The notes beneath the pieces were generated by a model. That model saw only the letters and a program-made list of their open reading frames with translations. It did no database searches and was not told the origin of the DNA. Shown here in pieces: positions 8,739 to 17,375 of a stretch of DNA of 64,000 nt (position 1 is its first letter; each line of letters starts with the position of its first letter). This DNA comes from an uncultured Paracoccaceae bacterium (GTDB lineage Bacteria > Pseudomonadota > Alphaproteobacteria > Rhodobacterales > Rhodobacteraceae). The stretch is taken from contig CAKZRP010000067.1 of the NCBI GenBank assembly GCA_937146765.1, forward strand, positions 62,001 to 126,000, written 5' to 3'. The position numbers and the translations under genes are program-made.

Positions 8739-9587
8739 ATGTCCAGCATTCTGACGAACAATGGCGCAATGGTTGCACTGCAGACCCTCAAGTCTGTGAA
8801 CGACAACCTGACCGAAACCCAAAACGCCATCTCCACCGGCAAGGAAATCGGCACCGCAAAAGACAATGCTGCGGTTTGGGCAATCTCCAAGACCATGGAA
8901 TCCGACATCGCCGGCTTCGAGGCGATCGAAGAAGGCCTCGCCATCGGTGAAGCGACCGTGGCCGTTGCCTCCGCGGGCGCCGAGCAGATCGTGGAAAAAC
9001 TGACCGAAATCAAGGAACTCCTGGTTTCCGCTCAGTCCGAAAACGTGGACCACGCCAAGATCCAGACCGACATCGACTCCAAGGTCGCCCAGGTCGAAGC
9101 CATCATCTCCGCCGCCCAGTTCAACGGCGCGAACCTGCTGGCTTCCGACATCGACGGCTCCGGTGCATCTTCGATGGGCGTTCTGGCCTCGCTCGACCGC
9201 GTGGGTGCCGGTGGCGCCGTGACCGCGGTGGAAATCACCATCGCAACCGTCGACTTCGAGTCCAACCTCGATCTGTCATCGAGCCTGACCTCGGTCACCG
9301 ACACGGCTTCTGCCGCCTCTGCCCTGGGTGAAATCGAAACCTATCTGCAGGCCGCCATCACCGGCGCTGCCGCACTGGGTGCCTCGGCTGCCCGTCTCGA
9401 CGATCAGTCCATGTTCGTGTCTAAACTGGTCGACTCGATGACCCTCGGCGTTTCCACCATGACCGACACCAATATGGAAGAAGCTTCCGCACGCCTGAGC
9501 GCGCTGCAGACCCAGCAGGAACTCGCTGTCCAGTCGCTGACGATCGCGAACGAAGCGCCGGGCTCGTTGCTCCAGCTCTTCCGCTAA
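8739..9587 (+). CDS. fliC: Flagellin
   Basis: Filament subunit of 282 aa, exported through the flagellar type III gate. The N-terminal D0/D1 helices (SSILTNNGAMVALQTLKSVN…, AISTGKEIGTAKDNAAVWAIS) and C-terminal D1/D0 helices (DTNMEEASARLSALQTQQELAVQSL…) are intact. The central domain is short and mostly of Ser, Ala, Thr, Val and Asp, as in alphaproteobacterial flagellins. The start is the ATG with AAGGAA at good spacing rather than the upstream in-frame ATG at 8640, which lies inside the structured leader. It is followed by a strong hairpin and flaF-flbT. Confidence 0.95.
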   Translation: MSSILTNNGAMVALQTLKSVNDNLTETQNAISTGKEIGTAKDNAAVWAISKTMESDIAGFEAIEEGLAIGEATVAVASAGAEQIVEKLTEIKELLVSAQSENVDHAKIQTDIDSKVAQVEAIISAAQFNGANLLASDIDGSGASSMGVLASLDRVGAGGAVTAVEITIATVDFESNLDLSSSLTSVTDTASAASALGEIETYLQAAITGAAALGASAARLDDQSMFVSKLVDSMTLGVSTMTDTNMEEASARLSALQTQQELAVQSLTIANEAPGSLLQLFR

Positions 9588-9596
9588 TAGCGCTCC

Positions 9597-9624
9597 GGCC
9601 GGGGCGACCCCCATCGCCCCGGCC
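9597..9624 (+). terminator. Hairpin downstream of flagellin
   Basis: GGCCGGGGCGA (9597-9607) pairs with TCGCCCCGGCC (9614-9624) around a 6-base loop. It begins 9 bases after the flagellin stop. No strong T-run follows, so it may be a partial terminator or a 3' stabiliser that separates abundant flagellin mRNA from flaF-flbT. Confidence 0.6.
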
Positions 9625-9672
9625 ACCGTACTTCTCTGAGAATCAGTGAACAATAATACGTTAGGATAACAC

Positions 9673-10044
9673 GTGAATGCCCTTCTAAAGGCGAAGAGCG
9701 CCTATGCGGCGGCAAAAGCCCCGACCCGTACAGCACGGAATGTCGAATATGAAATCCTTGCGCGCATCACGCATCGTATGATCGTGGCAAACAGCAAGGG
9801 ATCGGACGGATTTAAGGAGCTGGTCGCAGCGGTTTCAGACAATCGAAAACTCTGGAAGCTCTTCACTTCGGATTTGGCCAGGGAAGGCAACAAGTTGCCG
9901 ACCGAGTTGAAACAACGCCTGTTTCACCTGGCCCGCTTCACGCGTGAGCACAGCAGCAAGGTCCTGGCCCGCAAGGCCTCGGTCCAGCCGCTGGTGGAAA
10001 TCAACACGGCCATCATGCGTGGCCTCAGAAGCGGAGCGTCCTGA
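9673..10044 (+). CDS. flaF: Flagellin biosynthesis regulator FlaF
   Basis: A 123-aa cytoplasmic protein of the alphaproteobacterial FlaF family (EYEILARITHRMIVANSK, DNRKLWKLFTSDLA, LPTELKQRLFHLARFT). In Caulobacter FlaF is needed for flagellin translation and secretion and acts opposite to FlbT. Start GTG 9673 follows AGGATAA. It is placed as expected between flagellin and flbT, with only two bases between its stop and flbT. Confidence 0.9.
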   Translation: MNALLKAKSAYAAAKAPTRTARNVEYEILARITHRMIVANSKGSDGFKELVAAVSDNRKLWKLFTSDLAREGNKLPTELKQRLFHLARFTREHSSKVLARKASVQPLVEINTAIMRGLRSGAS

Positions 10045-10046
10045 AT

Positions 10047-10451
10047 ATGAGTGGATTGGTCCTTAAACTCGCGCCGAAAGAGCGCGTCCTGGTGAATGGT
10101 GCCGTCATCGAAAATGGTGACCGCCGGAGCCGACTGTCGATCGTGACCCCCGATGCGCATATTCTGCGTCTTCGAGATGCGATCCACCCCGAGCAGGCGA
10201 ATACACCGGTACGCCGCGTCTGCTATGCCGCACAGCTGGTGCTGTCCGGCGATGTGAAACCTGAAGAGGATCGCCTGCCGATGCTCCGCCGGATCGAGGA
10301 GCTGAGCCAGGTCTTCACCGACCCCGACAGCCGCGCGGCTCTGGCGGAAGCCACCGAGGCGGTGATCAGCAACAACCACTATCGCTGCCTCAAGGCTCTG
10401 CGGGCCCTGCTGCCGCGTGAGGAGCGGTTGATGGCCGTCAGAGCGCAATGA
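10047..10451 (+). CDS. flbT: Flagellin mRNA regulator FlbT
   Basis: A 134-aa FlbT-family protein (LVLKLAPKERVLVNGAVIENGDRRSRL near the start, NNHYRCLKALRALLPRE at the end). FlbT represses flagellin synthesis post-transcriptionally by acting on the flagellin mRNA leader in Caulobacter and Brucella-type systems. The structured leader at 8583-8642 is the obvious candidate target. It ends in an ATGA overlap with the DUF1217 gene, so that protein is made together with FlbT. Confidence 0.92.
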   Translation: MSGLVLKLAPKERVLVNGAVIENGDRRSRLSIVTPDAHILRLRDAIHPEQANTPVRRVCYAAQLVLSGDVKPEEDRLPMLRRIEELSQVFTDPDSRAALAEATEAVISNNHYRCLKALRALLPREERLMAVRAQ

Positions 10452-12403
10452 CATTCACGCCCTATATTCCCTCCTCCGGGGTCGCGGGCTGGAATTTTCT
10501 GCAAACGACCTACGACCGGCAATATGACGCCTTTGTCAAATCCGGATCGCTCAAGAACGACACAGAGTACTTTGCCGAGAATATCGGCAAAGTCACCTCC
10601 AGCGAGGATCTGCTGAATGACCGCCGCCTGCTTCAGGTGGCGGTTAAGGCGTTTGGCCTCGAAGAGGAAATCAACTACCGCGCATTGCTGCAGCGGGCCC
10701 TTAACGAGGGCACCTCGGCCGACGACGCGCTGGCCAACACGATGAACGACGACCGCTACGTGAAATTCTCCGAAGCCTTCGGTTTTGGTCCGGGTCAGTC
10801 ACCTCTCACCAGCGATTCAAAGGCGATGCAGGCGGTTGTCGACAAGTTCCAGTCCGCGAGCTTTGAAGAAGCTGTGGGCGAGGTCGACGAAACCATGCGC
10901 ACGGCACTTTTTGCCAAGCGCGCCATGCTCGAAGTCTTTGGCGAACCTGACGAAGACGACGTCTCGCAGTTGAGCGTCAAGGAACGGGCGCTGAAGGAAT
11001 TCAACGAAGCGCTGGAAGAGATCAACGGCGACGATGACGACACCCCTGACGTGACCTCGGTCGAGGAACAATGGGAAGACATCATCAAGCGCGATGTCCT
11101 GACCAGTTTCTTCGACACCGTCCTGCGTATGCCCGCCACGACGGCTGCGATGGATCAGGACGAACTCATCGAAACTTACCGGGAAAAGGCCCTGTCGATC
11201 TTTGGCAGTGACGACCCCACCGTGTTTTTCTCCGCCGACAACAAGGCGCAAACCCTGGCCACCTACAAGACACGGGCCACGGTGAACGGAGAGACCAGCA
11301 GCACCATCACCAAGACCATGGCCCTGACCGAGAACATCCTGGATCAGGTGGTGGCGCGGGATGCGGCGCTGAACGAGGAATGGGACTTCATTTCCCGTCA
11401 GGAACCGCTGGCCAACTTCATGAAGATCGCGCTGGAGCTGCCGGACAACATGGACAGCCGCGACACCAGCGAACAGATGCGGATCTATCGGGAGAAGGCG
11501 ATCAAGGCCTTCGGCACCGACGATCCCAATGTTTTTGCCAGTGGCTCGAAACTGGATGAGACCTTGGAAGTCTACCGCGAAAACGCCCTCGCCTCGGGCA
11601 TGAGCAGCCGGGAGGTCACCTCCAGCCTGCGCACGGTGGAAACGATCCTGAAGTTCTCCTTCAGCGGCAATGACGCACCCAGCGCCGAGGAAACCGCCGC
11701 GGCCAAGGCGGCAGAAGTCGACGCAGGCTGGTATACGGTCATGGGTCAGGCAGGTGTTCCCAAGGTCTTGAAGACCGCGTTGGACGTAAATTCCGCCCTG
11801 GAGGCCGACCAGGTTTTCGACCAGCTCAGCCTGGAAGAGCAACTGGAAATCTACAAGACGCGCGCCTTTGAGGTCTTTGGAACCAGTGATCTGGAAGAAC
11901 TCACCGATCCCTACATGATGGGCCCGGTGATGGAGGCCTACAAGACCAATGCCCAGGCCGAGGGGGAAAGCGCGTTCTTCATCACCTATTATGCCCAGAT
12001 CGCGGAGCGGGAGCTGAACAGCCTGTTCCAGGATGAAGGCATCGACGAGGAGGCCGCTTTTGAGGAAGCCCTCGAGCGACTGAAGAAGATGCATGAGGAT
12101 GATGAAGGTCCCAGCGCCAACTCCCAGTGGTTTACCGTCATGGGACAGCAGGCCATGACCGAATTCATGCAGACCGCGCTCGGTCTGCCCAAGGAAGTAG
12201 GCCAGATGGACATCGATCAGGCGGTGGAAGTCTATAAACGCAAGGCCAAGGAAGTTCTTGGCACCGACAAGCCTTCGGAAATGATCGCGGCCGGAAAGAT
12301 GGATGAACTGGTCAACCTCTACCTGACGCGCTCGCAGATGAATACCTACAATGGCGGCGGCTACAGTTCCGGCAGCGCAGCCTTGATGATGCTGCGCAGC
12401 TAA
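10448..12403 (+). CDS. DUF1217-type flagellar-cluster protein with four extra helical repeats
   Basis: A 651-aa, acidic, mostly helical protein without signal peptide or membrane segment. The N-terminal ~130 residues (DLLNDRRLLQVAVKAFGLE…, DDRYVKFSEAFGFG) resemble DUF1217, found in alphaproteobacterial flagellar clusters. Four related units follow at about residues 205-280, 309-385, 425-505 and 558-635. Each has an aromatic start (EEQWEDI, NEEWDFI, DAGWYTVMGQ, NSQWFTVMGQ), then AL-x-LP, YR/YK-x-KA and FGTDDP-like segments. It is coupled to flbT by ATGA overlap. Function unknown; an export substrate, assembly factor or FlbT partner are options. A terminator follows. Confidence 0.85.
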   Translation: MTFTPYIPSSGVAGWNFLQTTYDRQYDAFVKSGSLKNDTEYFAENIGKVTSSEDLLNDRRLLQVAVKAFGLEEEINYRALLQRALNEGTSADDALANTMNDDRYVKFSEAFGFGPGQSPLTSDSKAMQAVVDKFQSASFEEAVGEVDETMRTALFAKRAMLEVFGEPDEDDVSQLSVKERALKEFNEALEEINGDDDDTPDVTSVEEQWEDIIKRDVLTSFFDTVLRMPATTAAMDQDELIETYREKALSIFGSDDPTVFFSADNKAQTLATYKTRATVNGETSSTITKTMALTENILDQVVARDAALNEEWDFISRQEPLANFMKIALELPDNMDSRDTSEQMRIYREKAIKAFGTDDPNVFASGSKLDETLEVYRENALASGMSSREVTSSLRTVETILKFSFSGNDAPSAEETAAAKAAEVDAGWYTVMGQAGVPKVLKTALDVNSALEADQVFDQLSLEEQLEIYKTRAFEVFGTSDLEELTDPYMMGPVMEAYKTNAQAEGESAFFITYYAQIAERELNSLFQDEGIDEEAAFEEALERLKKMHEDDEGPSANSQWFTVMGQQAMTEFMQTALGLPKEVGQMDIDQAVEVYKRKAKEVLGTDKPSEMIAAGKMDELVNLYLTRSQMNTYNGGGYSSGSAALMMLRS

Positions 12404-12437
12404 GCCTCTCGAAAGGCCCCCATGCCGTGAAGATGAA

Positions 12438-12470
12438 AAAGGCGCTCCGGAACGAATCCGGAGCGCCTTT
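12438..12470. terminator. Bidirectional terminator between the DUF1217 gene and fliI
   Basis: AAAGGCGCTCCGG (12438-12450), 7-base loop, CCGGAGCGCCTTT (12458-12470): a perfect 13-bp stem with an A-run on one side and T-run on the other. It can end both the rightward flaF-flbT-DUF1217 unit and leftward transcription of fliI. The remaining bases up to 12640 hold no supported gene. Confidence 0.85.
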
Positions 12471-12640
12471 GCTGTTCCTCTCGGAGCCGATGTCAGATCC
12501 TGGCCTGCCTTTCGATCCAGACGCTCTCACGTCGGATCACGCAGGACCCTCGGTGTTGCGCGCACAGAGATCTGGGGAGCAGGGCCGCAGGTCATCGCGG
12601 CCCGACCCGAAATCGTTGGGGATCCCGGAGCTCTGGCGCC

Positions 12641-13969
12641 TCAGCGTCCGGTCCCGGCCCGGCGCAGCAGAAGCGCCAACCGGTTGAAGCTGCCCTTGAC
12701 TCCATCCGGCTCCGCCCGGCCAAAGAAGGCATCAAGCTCCGGCCAGATCTTCACCGCCTGATCCAGCACCAGATCGTTGCCTTCGGAATAGAGCCCCGCG
12801 CGGATCATCACCTCGGATTGTTCATAAGCGCCGAGGAACTTGCGCACCGCGAGGATCATGTCGTTCTCTTCCTTGGCAGCCGCAGCCGGCAGGCTACGCG
12901 AAACCGAACGAGAGACGTCGATCGCCGGGAAACGGCCGCGTTCGGCAATCTCGCGGTTGAGAACGATATGACCGTCGAGCACACCGCGCAGGATATCGGC
13001 GATGGGTTCATCCATATCCGAGCCTGCAACCAGCACGCTGAAGACAGCAGTGATGTCGCCCTGCCCCTCGCCCCCGGGGCCGGCCCGTTCACACAGGCCG
13101 GTGATCAGAGGGGTCACGGAAGGTGGAAAGCCACGCAGCGCCGGAGCTTCGCCCGAGGCCACCGCGATCTCGCGGTGGGCTTCGGCGAATCGCGTGATCG
13201 AGTCCGCCATGAACAGGACGTTGAGACCCTGATCGCGGAAATGCTCTGCCACGGTCATTGCCGCCCAGGCACAACGACGGCGCACCAGCGCGGATTGATC
13301 CGAGGTCGCCGCAACCACGATGGCGCGTTTCATCCCCTCCGGCCCCAGCACGTCCTTCACGAAATGGTTGACCTCGCGCCCCCGCTCGCCGATCAGCGCC
13401 ATCACCACCACATCGGCGTCCATGTTCTGGGCGAGCTGCGCCATCAGGGTGGATTTGCCGACGCCGGACCCGGCAAAGAGACCCACCCGTTGCCCGGTCA
13501 CGATCGGCAGGACGGTGTTGAGAATCGACAGGCCGGTGGACAGGCGTTGTCCCAGCCCACGCCGTGCGGCGGCCTTGGGGGGGCTTGCCATCAGATCCCG
13601 GCTGTCTACCCCGCGCAGCATCGGCTTGCCGTCCAGCGGCTCTCCAAACGGGTCTATGAGGCGTCCGATCCAACTGTCGTCGGGGGCAAACTCCGGCGTC
13701 GGGAACAACAGCACCGCATCGCCAATGGAGGCGCGTTCCGGTGCGGTATCGGGCAGCATGCGGATATGGTCGCTGGCAATCGCCAGAACCTCGCCATGCA
13801 GGTCGTCCTTTTTGCCGCGGCGCAGCACAAGCCGGTCGCCAATGCGTGCCTGCTTTTCCAGACCGGAGACTTCGATCTCTCCGCCGGATATTCCGCTTAC
13901 CCGTCCCATTGGGGCGGCAAGCCTTGTATTGGCCAGTTCCTGACTGAGCGCCTGGATCGATTTCAGCAT
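12641..13969 (-). CDS. fliI: Flagellum-specific export ATPase FliI
   Basis: ATPase of the flagellar type III export apparatus, homologous to F1 beta. Walker A is GLFAGSGVGKST; GERGREVNHFV, an IVVAATSDQSALVR segment, FMADSITRFAEAHRE and GLCERAGPGGEGQG are typical of FliI/YscN. Chosen start ATG 13969 (442 aa) has GGAG about 9 bases upstream; ATG 13987 adds six residues but has no spacing after its GAGGA. It is a monocistronic leftward gene, divergent from flgB and convergent with the DUF1217 gene. It should act with FliH (30319-30915) and the FliJ-like protein at 18782-19186. Confidence 0.94.
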   Translation of the reverse strand: MLKSIQALSQELANTRLAAPMGRVSGISGGEIEVSGLEKQARIGDRLVLRRGKKDDLHGEVLAIASDHIRMLPDTAPERASIGDAVLLFPTPEFAPDDSWIGRLIDPFGEPLDGKPMLRGVDSRDLMASPPKAAARRGLGQRLSTGLSILNTVLPIVTGQRVGLFAGSGVGKSTLMAQLAQNMDADVVVMALIGERGREVNHFVKDVLGPEGMKRAIVVAATSDQSALVRRRCAWAAMTVAEHFRDQGLNVLFMADSITRFAEAHREIAVASGEAPALRGFPPSVTPLITGLCERAGPGGEGQGDITAVFSVLVAGSDMDEPIADILRGVLDGHIVLNREIAERGRFPAIDVSRSVSRSLPAAAAKEENDMILAVRKFLGAYEQSEVMIRAGLYSEGNDLVLDQAVKIWPELDAFFGRAEPDGVKGSFNRLALLLRRAGTGR

Positions 13970-14019
13970 CTGCGGCTTCTCCAACATTCCTCTGAAAACA
14001 ATTTCTAAAGGAATCAGGG

Positions 14020-14034
14020 TTAAGCCTTGATTGA
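14020..14034 (+). promoter_or_regulatory. CtrA-like motif between fliI and flgB
   Basis: TTAA (14020-14023), seven bases, TTGA (14031-14034): seven of eight fixed bases of the CtrA consensus. It lies in the short divergent gap between the fliI and flgB starts and could control both directions. The motif was found by eye only. Confidence 0.45.
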
Positions 14035-14057
14035 AATTGATCGAGGGAGAAGCCCCG

Positions 14058-14441
14058 GTGTTCGAGAGACTGAATGTTTTTAACATCGCCTATTCCATGG
14101 CGACTCATGCAGGCAAGCGTCAGGCGCTTGTCTCGGAAAATATCGCAAACGCGGATACCCCCGGGTATCATGCGAAGGATATCCGACCCTTTACCGAAGT
14201 CATTGCCGCAGGACAAACGCAAGGCGACATGATCGCCTCGCGCGGGAACCACATGAACGGCAGCGACGGGATGAACTGGGCGGTGTTCACCGACAATGGC
14301 ACGGTGGACCCCAACAACAACTCCGTTTCGATCGAAGAAGAGATCCTAAAGGGCGTGGAAGCCAAGCGGCAGCATGACCGTGCGCTGGCGATCTATCGCT
14401 CCTCGATGAATATCCTGCGCGCCAGCCTTGGCCGCACCTGA
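14058..14441 (+). CDS. flgB: Flagellar proximal rod protein FlgB
   Basis: Proximal rod subunit of 127 aa with the rod/hook signature SENIANADTPGYHAKDI near the N-terminus and the C-terminal helix of the family. Chosen start GTG 14058 follows GAGGGAGAAG with good spacing; an in-frame TTG at 14031 would add nine residues over the CtrA-like site. First gene of a long rightward rod/export/L-ring operon ending with fliL at 18646. Confidence 0.93.
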   Translation: MFERLNVFNIAYSMATHAGKRQALVSENIANADTPGYHAKDIRPFTEVIAAGQTQGDMIASRGNHMNGSDGMNWAVFTDNGTVDPNNNSVSIEEEILKGVEAKRQHDRALAIYRSSMNILRASLGRT

Positions 14442-14458
14442 TCCCGGAGGTTGATCCC

Positions 14459-14851
14459 ATGAGTGACTTCTCGAAAGCCCTTTCCGTCACCGCAAGCGGC
14501 CTGCGCGCCCAGGCGGCCCGTCTGACCCATGTTTCGGAGAACATCTCGAACGCCGACACACCCGGCTATCGCCGCAAGACCGTCTCTTTCGAAGCGGTAC
14601 GCGATCTCGACTCTGACGTTAGCCAGGTCGAGGTCGGCCGCATCGGTCTTGATCGGAGTGAACTGGAAAACATCTACGACCCCTCCCACCCGCTGGCCGA
14701 TGAATCCGGCCATTACGAGGGGTCCAACGTCGATCTGATGATCGAGCTCTCGGACGCGCGCGAAGCGCAGCGGACCTATGAGGCAAACCTGAAAATGTTC
14801 GATCAGACCCGGCAAATGTCGGCCTCTCTGATGGATCTGTTGCGTCGCTAA
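14459..14851 (+). CDS. flgC: Flagellar proximal rod protein FlgC
   Basis: A 130-aa proximal rod protein. The signature ENISNADTPGYRRKTV lies near residue 27 and the C-terminal SDAREAQRTYEANLKMF segment is the family's terminal helix. It starts 17 bp after flgB with CGGAGG upstream. It forms the lower rod with FlgB and FlgF and connects through FliE to the MS ring. Confidence 0.95.
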   Translation: MSDFSKALSVTASGLRAQAARLTHVSENISNADTPGYRRKTVSFEAVRDLDSDVSQVEVGRIGLDRSELENIYDPSHPLADESGHYEGSNVDLMIELSDAREAQRTYEANLKMFDQTRQMSASLMDLLRR

Positions 14852-14874
14852 CCTGAAACGAATGGAGATCCAGA

Positions 14875-15171
14875 ATGGATATTCGTGCAATCAACGCCAC
14901 CTCCGGCTACGCCGCCGCCCGCCCTGCCACCAAGGTTGATCCGGGCTATACCCCGGGCTCGATCCAGGAACAGGCCAAGGCGAGCTTCGAAGACTTCACC
15001 CAGACGCTGGCCTCCAGCGAGCAGATCTCGGTGCGGGCAATGACCGGCGATGCCGATCCGCATGCTCTGGTGCAGGCGCTGGCCCAGACCGAACTGGCGG
15101 TGGAAACTGCGGTGACCGTCCGCAACAAGGTCGTCGAGGCCTATCAAGAAATCCTGCGGATGCCGGTCTAA
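14875..15171 (+). CDS. fliE: Flagellar hook-basal body adaptor FliE
   Basis: A 98-aa protein linking the MS ring (FliF) to the rod, thought to be the first export substrate. The C-terminal half (HALVQALAQTELAVETAVTVRNKVVEAYQEILRMPV) carries the FliE signature. The N-terminal half is variable and Ala/Pro rich, as usual. It lies in the rod operon between flgC and fliQ. Confidence 0.92.
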   Translation: MDIRAINATSGYAAARPATKVDPGYTPGSIQEQAKASFEDFTQTLASSEQISVRAMTGDADPHALVQALAQTELAVETAVTVRNKVVEAYQEILRMPV

Positions 15172-15175
15172 GGCC

Positions 15176-15445
15176 ATGATGAGCGAAGGCGTATTCTACG
15201 ACACCCTGCGGCAGGCGATCCTGGCGGCCATCTCGATGGCGCTGCCGATCCTCGCCGCCGCATTGGTGATCGGTCTGATCGTCGGCCTGTTCCAGGCACT
15301 GACCTCGATCCAGGAAATGTCGCTGACCTTCGTGCCGAAACTCACGGCGGTGCTGGTGATCGTCTGGATGACCATGGGGATCATGACCCAGACGCTCGTC
15401 ACCTTTTTCGCCGGTCACATCATTCCGCTTATCCAAGGAGGGTAA
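15176..15445 (+). CDS. fliQ: Flagellar export gate protein FliQ
   Basis: An 89-aa inner-membrane protein with two hydrophobic helices (AAISMALPILAAALVIGLIVG and LTAVLVIVWMTMGIMT) separated by the conserved FQALTSIQEMSLTFVPK loop. Member of the FliPQR export gate. ATG 15176 and ATG 15179 are both possible; the first is given. It sits here apart from fliP (31201) and fliR (20271), so the gate is encoded by three separate transcription units. Confidence 0.94.
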   Translation: MMSEGVFYDTLRQAILAAISMALPILAAALVIGLIVGLFQALTSIQEMSLTFVPKLTAVLVIVWMTMGIMTQTLVTFFAGHIIPLIQGG

Positions 15446-15446
15446 C

Positions 15447-16163
15447 ATGAGCTCTGTCGGCTATACCACCCTGTCCCGCCAATCCGGCCTGCTCAACGAG
15501 ATGCAGGTCGTGGCCAACAACATCGCCAACTCCGCGACCACAGGTTACCGGTCGGAGGGGCTGATCTTCTCGGAATACGTGAACTCGGCACCAGGCCAGG
15601 AAAGCGTTTCCATGGGGCGTGCGAATATCCGCAACACCTCGCTGGAACAGGGCACCATGAGCCAGACCGGTGGCGACTTCGACCTCGCAATCGAGGGGGA
15701 CGGTTTCTTCATGATCGAAACCCCGAACGGCAACCGGCTGACTCGGGCAGGGAATTTCACCCCCAACGCGGCGGGAGACCTGGTGACCCCGGACGGTCAC
15801 CGGGTTCTGGATGCGGGCCAGGCGCCGCTGTTCATTCCGGGGGATGCCAAATCCATCGCCTTCGGCAAGGACGGCACCCTGAGCGCGGACGGGCAGCAAC
15901 TGGGTCAGATCGGACTGTTCCTGCCGGACGAGGAGGCCCAGATCCTGCGCGAGGACGGTGTGATGTTCCGCGTCGAGGGCGAGACCGTTGCCGCCAATGA
16001 CGCCCAGGTCCTGCAAGGCTTTCTCGAAGGCTCCAACGTCAACACGATCCACCAGCTCTCCCGCATGATCGAGGTGCAGCGCGCTTACGAACTCGGCCAG
16101 AGCTTCCTTGACCACGAGGACAAGCGTGTCCGCGCGGCCATCGACAACCTTATGAAATCATAG
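15447..16163 (+). CDS. flgF: Flagellar rod protein FlgF
   Basis: A 238-aa rod protein with the N-terminal signature NNIANSATTGYRSEG, the central segment FDLAIEGDGFFMIETPNGNRLTRAGNF shared by FlgE/F/G, and a C-terminal SRMIEVQRAYELGQ helix. It follows fliQ with one base between stop and start and has GGAGG upstream. FlgF caps the proximal rod before FlgG polymerises. Confidence 0.94.
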   Translation: MSSVGYTTLSRQSGLLNEMQVVANNIANSATTGYRSEGLIFSEYVNSAPGQESVSMGRANIRNTSLEQGTMSQTGGDFDLAIEGDGFFMIETPNGNRLTRAGNFTPNAAGDLVTPDGHRVLDAGQAPLFIPGDAKSIAFGKDGTLSADGQQLGQIGLFLPDEEAQILREDGVMFRVEGETVAANDAQVLQGFLEGSNVNTIHQLSRMIEVQRAYELGQSFLDHEDKRVRAAIDNLMKS

Positions 16164-16172
16164 GAGATAACC

Positions 16173-16958
16173 ATGCGTGCACTCAAGATCGCCGCCACGG
16201 GGATGAGCGCGCAACAGCTGCGCGTCGAAACCATCTCCAACAACCTCGCCAACATGAACACCACCGCCTACAACGCGCGGCGGGCGGAATTCGCCGACCT
16301 GCACTACCAGCAGGTCTCCCGGGCCGGCACCGTCAACGCTTCCGATGGCACCGTGCTGCCCACCGGTGTGCAGGTCGGTCTCGGCGTGCGCCCCTCTGCG
16401 GTGTCGCTCTACCTCAAGCAGGGCGCGCTGTCTCAGACCGGCAATGACCTCGACCTCGCCATCGACGGCAACGGCTACTTCGAGGTCACCCTGCCCTCGG
16501 GCGACACCGCCTATACCCGCGACGGCTCTTTCAAGCGCTCTGCGGACGGCCTGATCGTGACCAATGACGGCTATCCGGTGTCGCCGGAAATCACCGTGCC
16601 CGATGATGCGACCTCGATCTCGATGAACGCCGCCGGTGAGGTCTATGCCTATTTCAGCGACAGTATAGAGGCGGAGCTTCTTGGCCAACTCACCCTGTCC
16701 GGGTTCACCAACGCCAAGGGTCTGGAAGCCATCGGCAGCAACCTGTTCAAGCAGACCGAAGCCTCCGGCGCGCCGACCACCACCGAACCCGGCAGCGATG
16801 GGCTTGGCACCCTGCGCCAGGGCTATCTCGAAGACAGCTCGGTTGATGCGGTGCGTGAAATCACCGAACTGATCGAGGCCCAGCGCGGCTACGAGATGAA
16901 CTCCAAGGTGATTTCCGCCGTTGACCAGATGATGTCGGCAACCACTCAGGTCCGTTAA
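16173..16958 (+). CDS. flgG: Flagellar distal rod protein FlgG
   Basis: A 261-aa distal rod protein. The signature NNLANMNTTAYNARRAEFADLHYQQ contains the FlgG-type insert after the rod motif. NDLDLAIDGNGYFEV and the terminal LIEAQRGYEMNSKVISAVDQMM match the family and its usual length. Its stop abuts the flgA start codon. Confidence 0.95.
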   Translation: MRALKIAATGMSAQQLRVETISNNLANMNTTAYNARRAEFADLHYQQVSRAGTVNASDGTVLPTGVQVGLGVRPSAVSLYLKQGALSQTGNDLDLAIDGNGYFEVTLPSGDTAYTRDGSFKRSADGLIVTNDGYPVSPEITVPDDATSISMNAAGEVYAYFSDSIEAELLGQLTLSGFTNAKGLEAIGSNLFKQTEASGAPTTTEPGSDGLGTLRQGYLEDSSVDAVREITELIEAQRGYEMNSKVISAVDQMMSATTQVR

Positions 16959-17375
16959 ATGAAACTCCTGCTCGCCCTCATCGGAATCGTTTTTGCACAG
17001 TCCGCTGTGGCCGAAATCCTTGTGCCGACCCGGACCATCCGAGCCAAGGAAATCATTTCGGCAGAGGATCTCCTGTACAAGAACCTCGAGGCCCCCGGCG
17101 CCCTGGAGCTGCCGGAGGAGGTCATCGGGCAGGAGGCGCGGATCGCTCTATACGCAGGTCGCCCCATCCATCCCGGCGACATCGGGCCCCCGGCCCTCAT
17201 CGATCGCAATGACATGGTGAAACTGATCTTTCGCCATGGCGGTCTGGAAATCACAGCAGAAGGCCGCTCGCTCGGCCGGGGCGCGGAAGGCGAATACATC
17301 CGCGTCATGAACCTGACGTCCCGCACGACGGTCACCGGCCGGATCCGAGCGGACGGAAATATTGAGGTAGATTGA
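16959..17375 (+). CDS. flgA: Flagellar P-ring assembly chaperone FlgA
   Basis: Periplasmic chaperone for P-ring protein FlgI, 138 aa. A signal peptide (MKLLLALIGIVFAQSAVA) precedes a SAF-type domain starting EILVPTRTIRAKEIISAEDL, followed by RPIHPGDI. This is the short form common in alphaproteobacteria. It starts immediately after the flgG stop and overlaps flgH by one base. Its client FlgI is not encoded in the window. Confidence 0.88.
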   Translation: MKLLLALIGIVFAQSAVAEILVPTRTIRAKEIISAEDLLYKNLEAPGALELPEEVIGQEARIALYAGRPIHPGDIGPPALIDRNDMVKLIFRHGGLEITAEGRSLGRGAEGEYIRVMNLTSRTTVTGRIRADGNIEVD

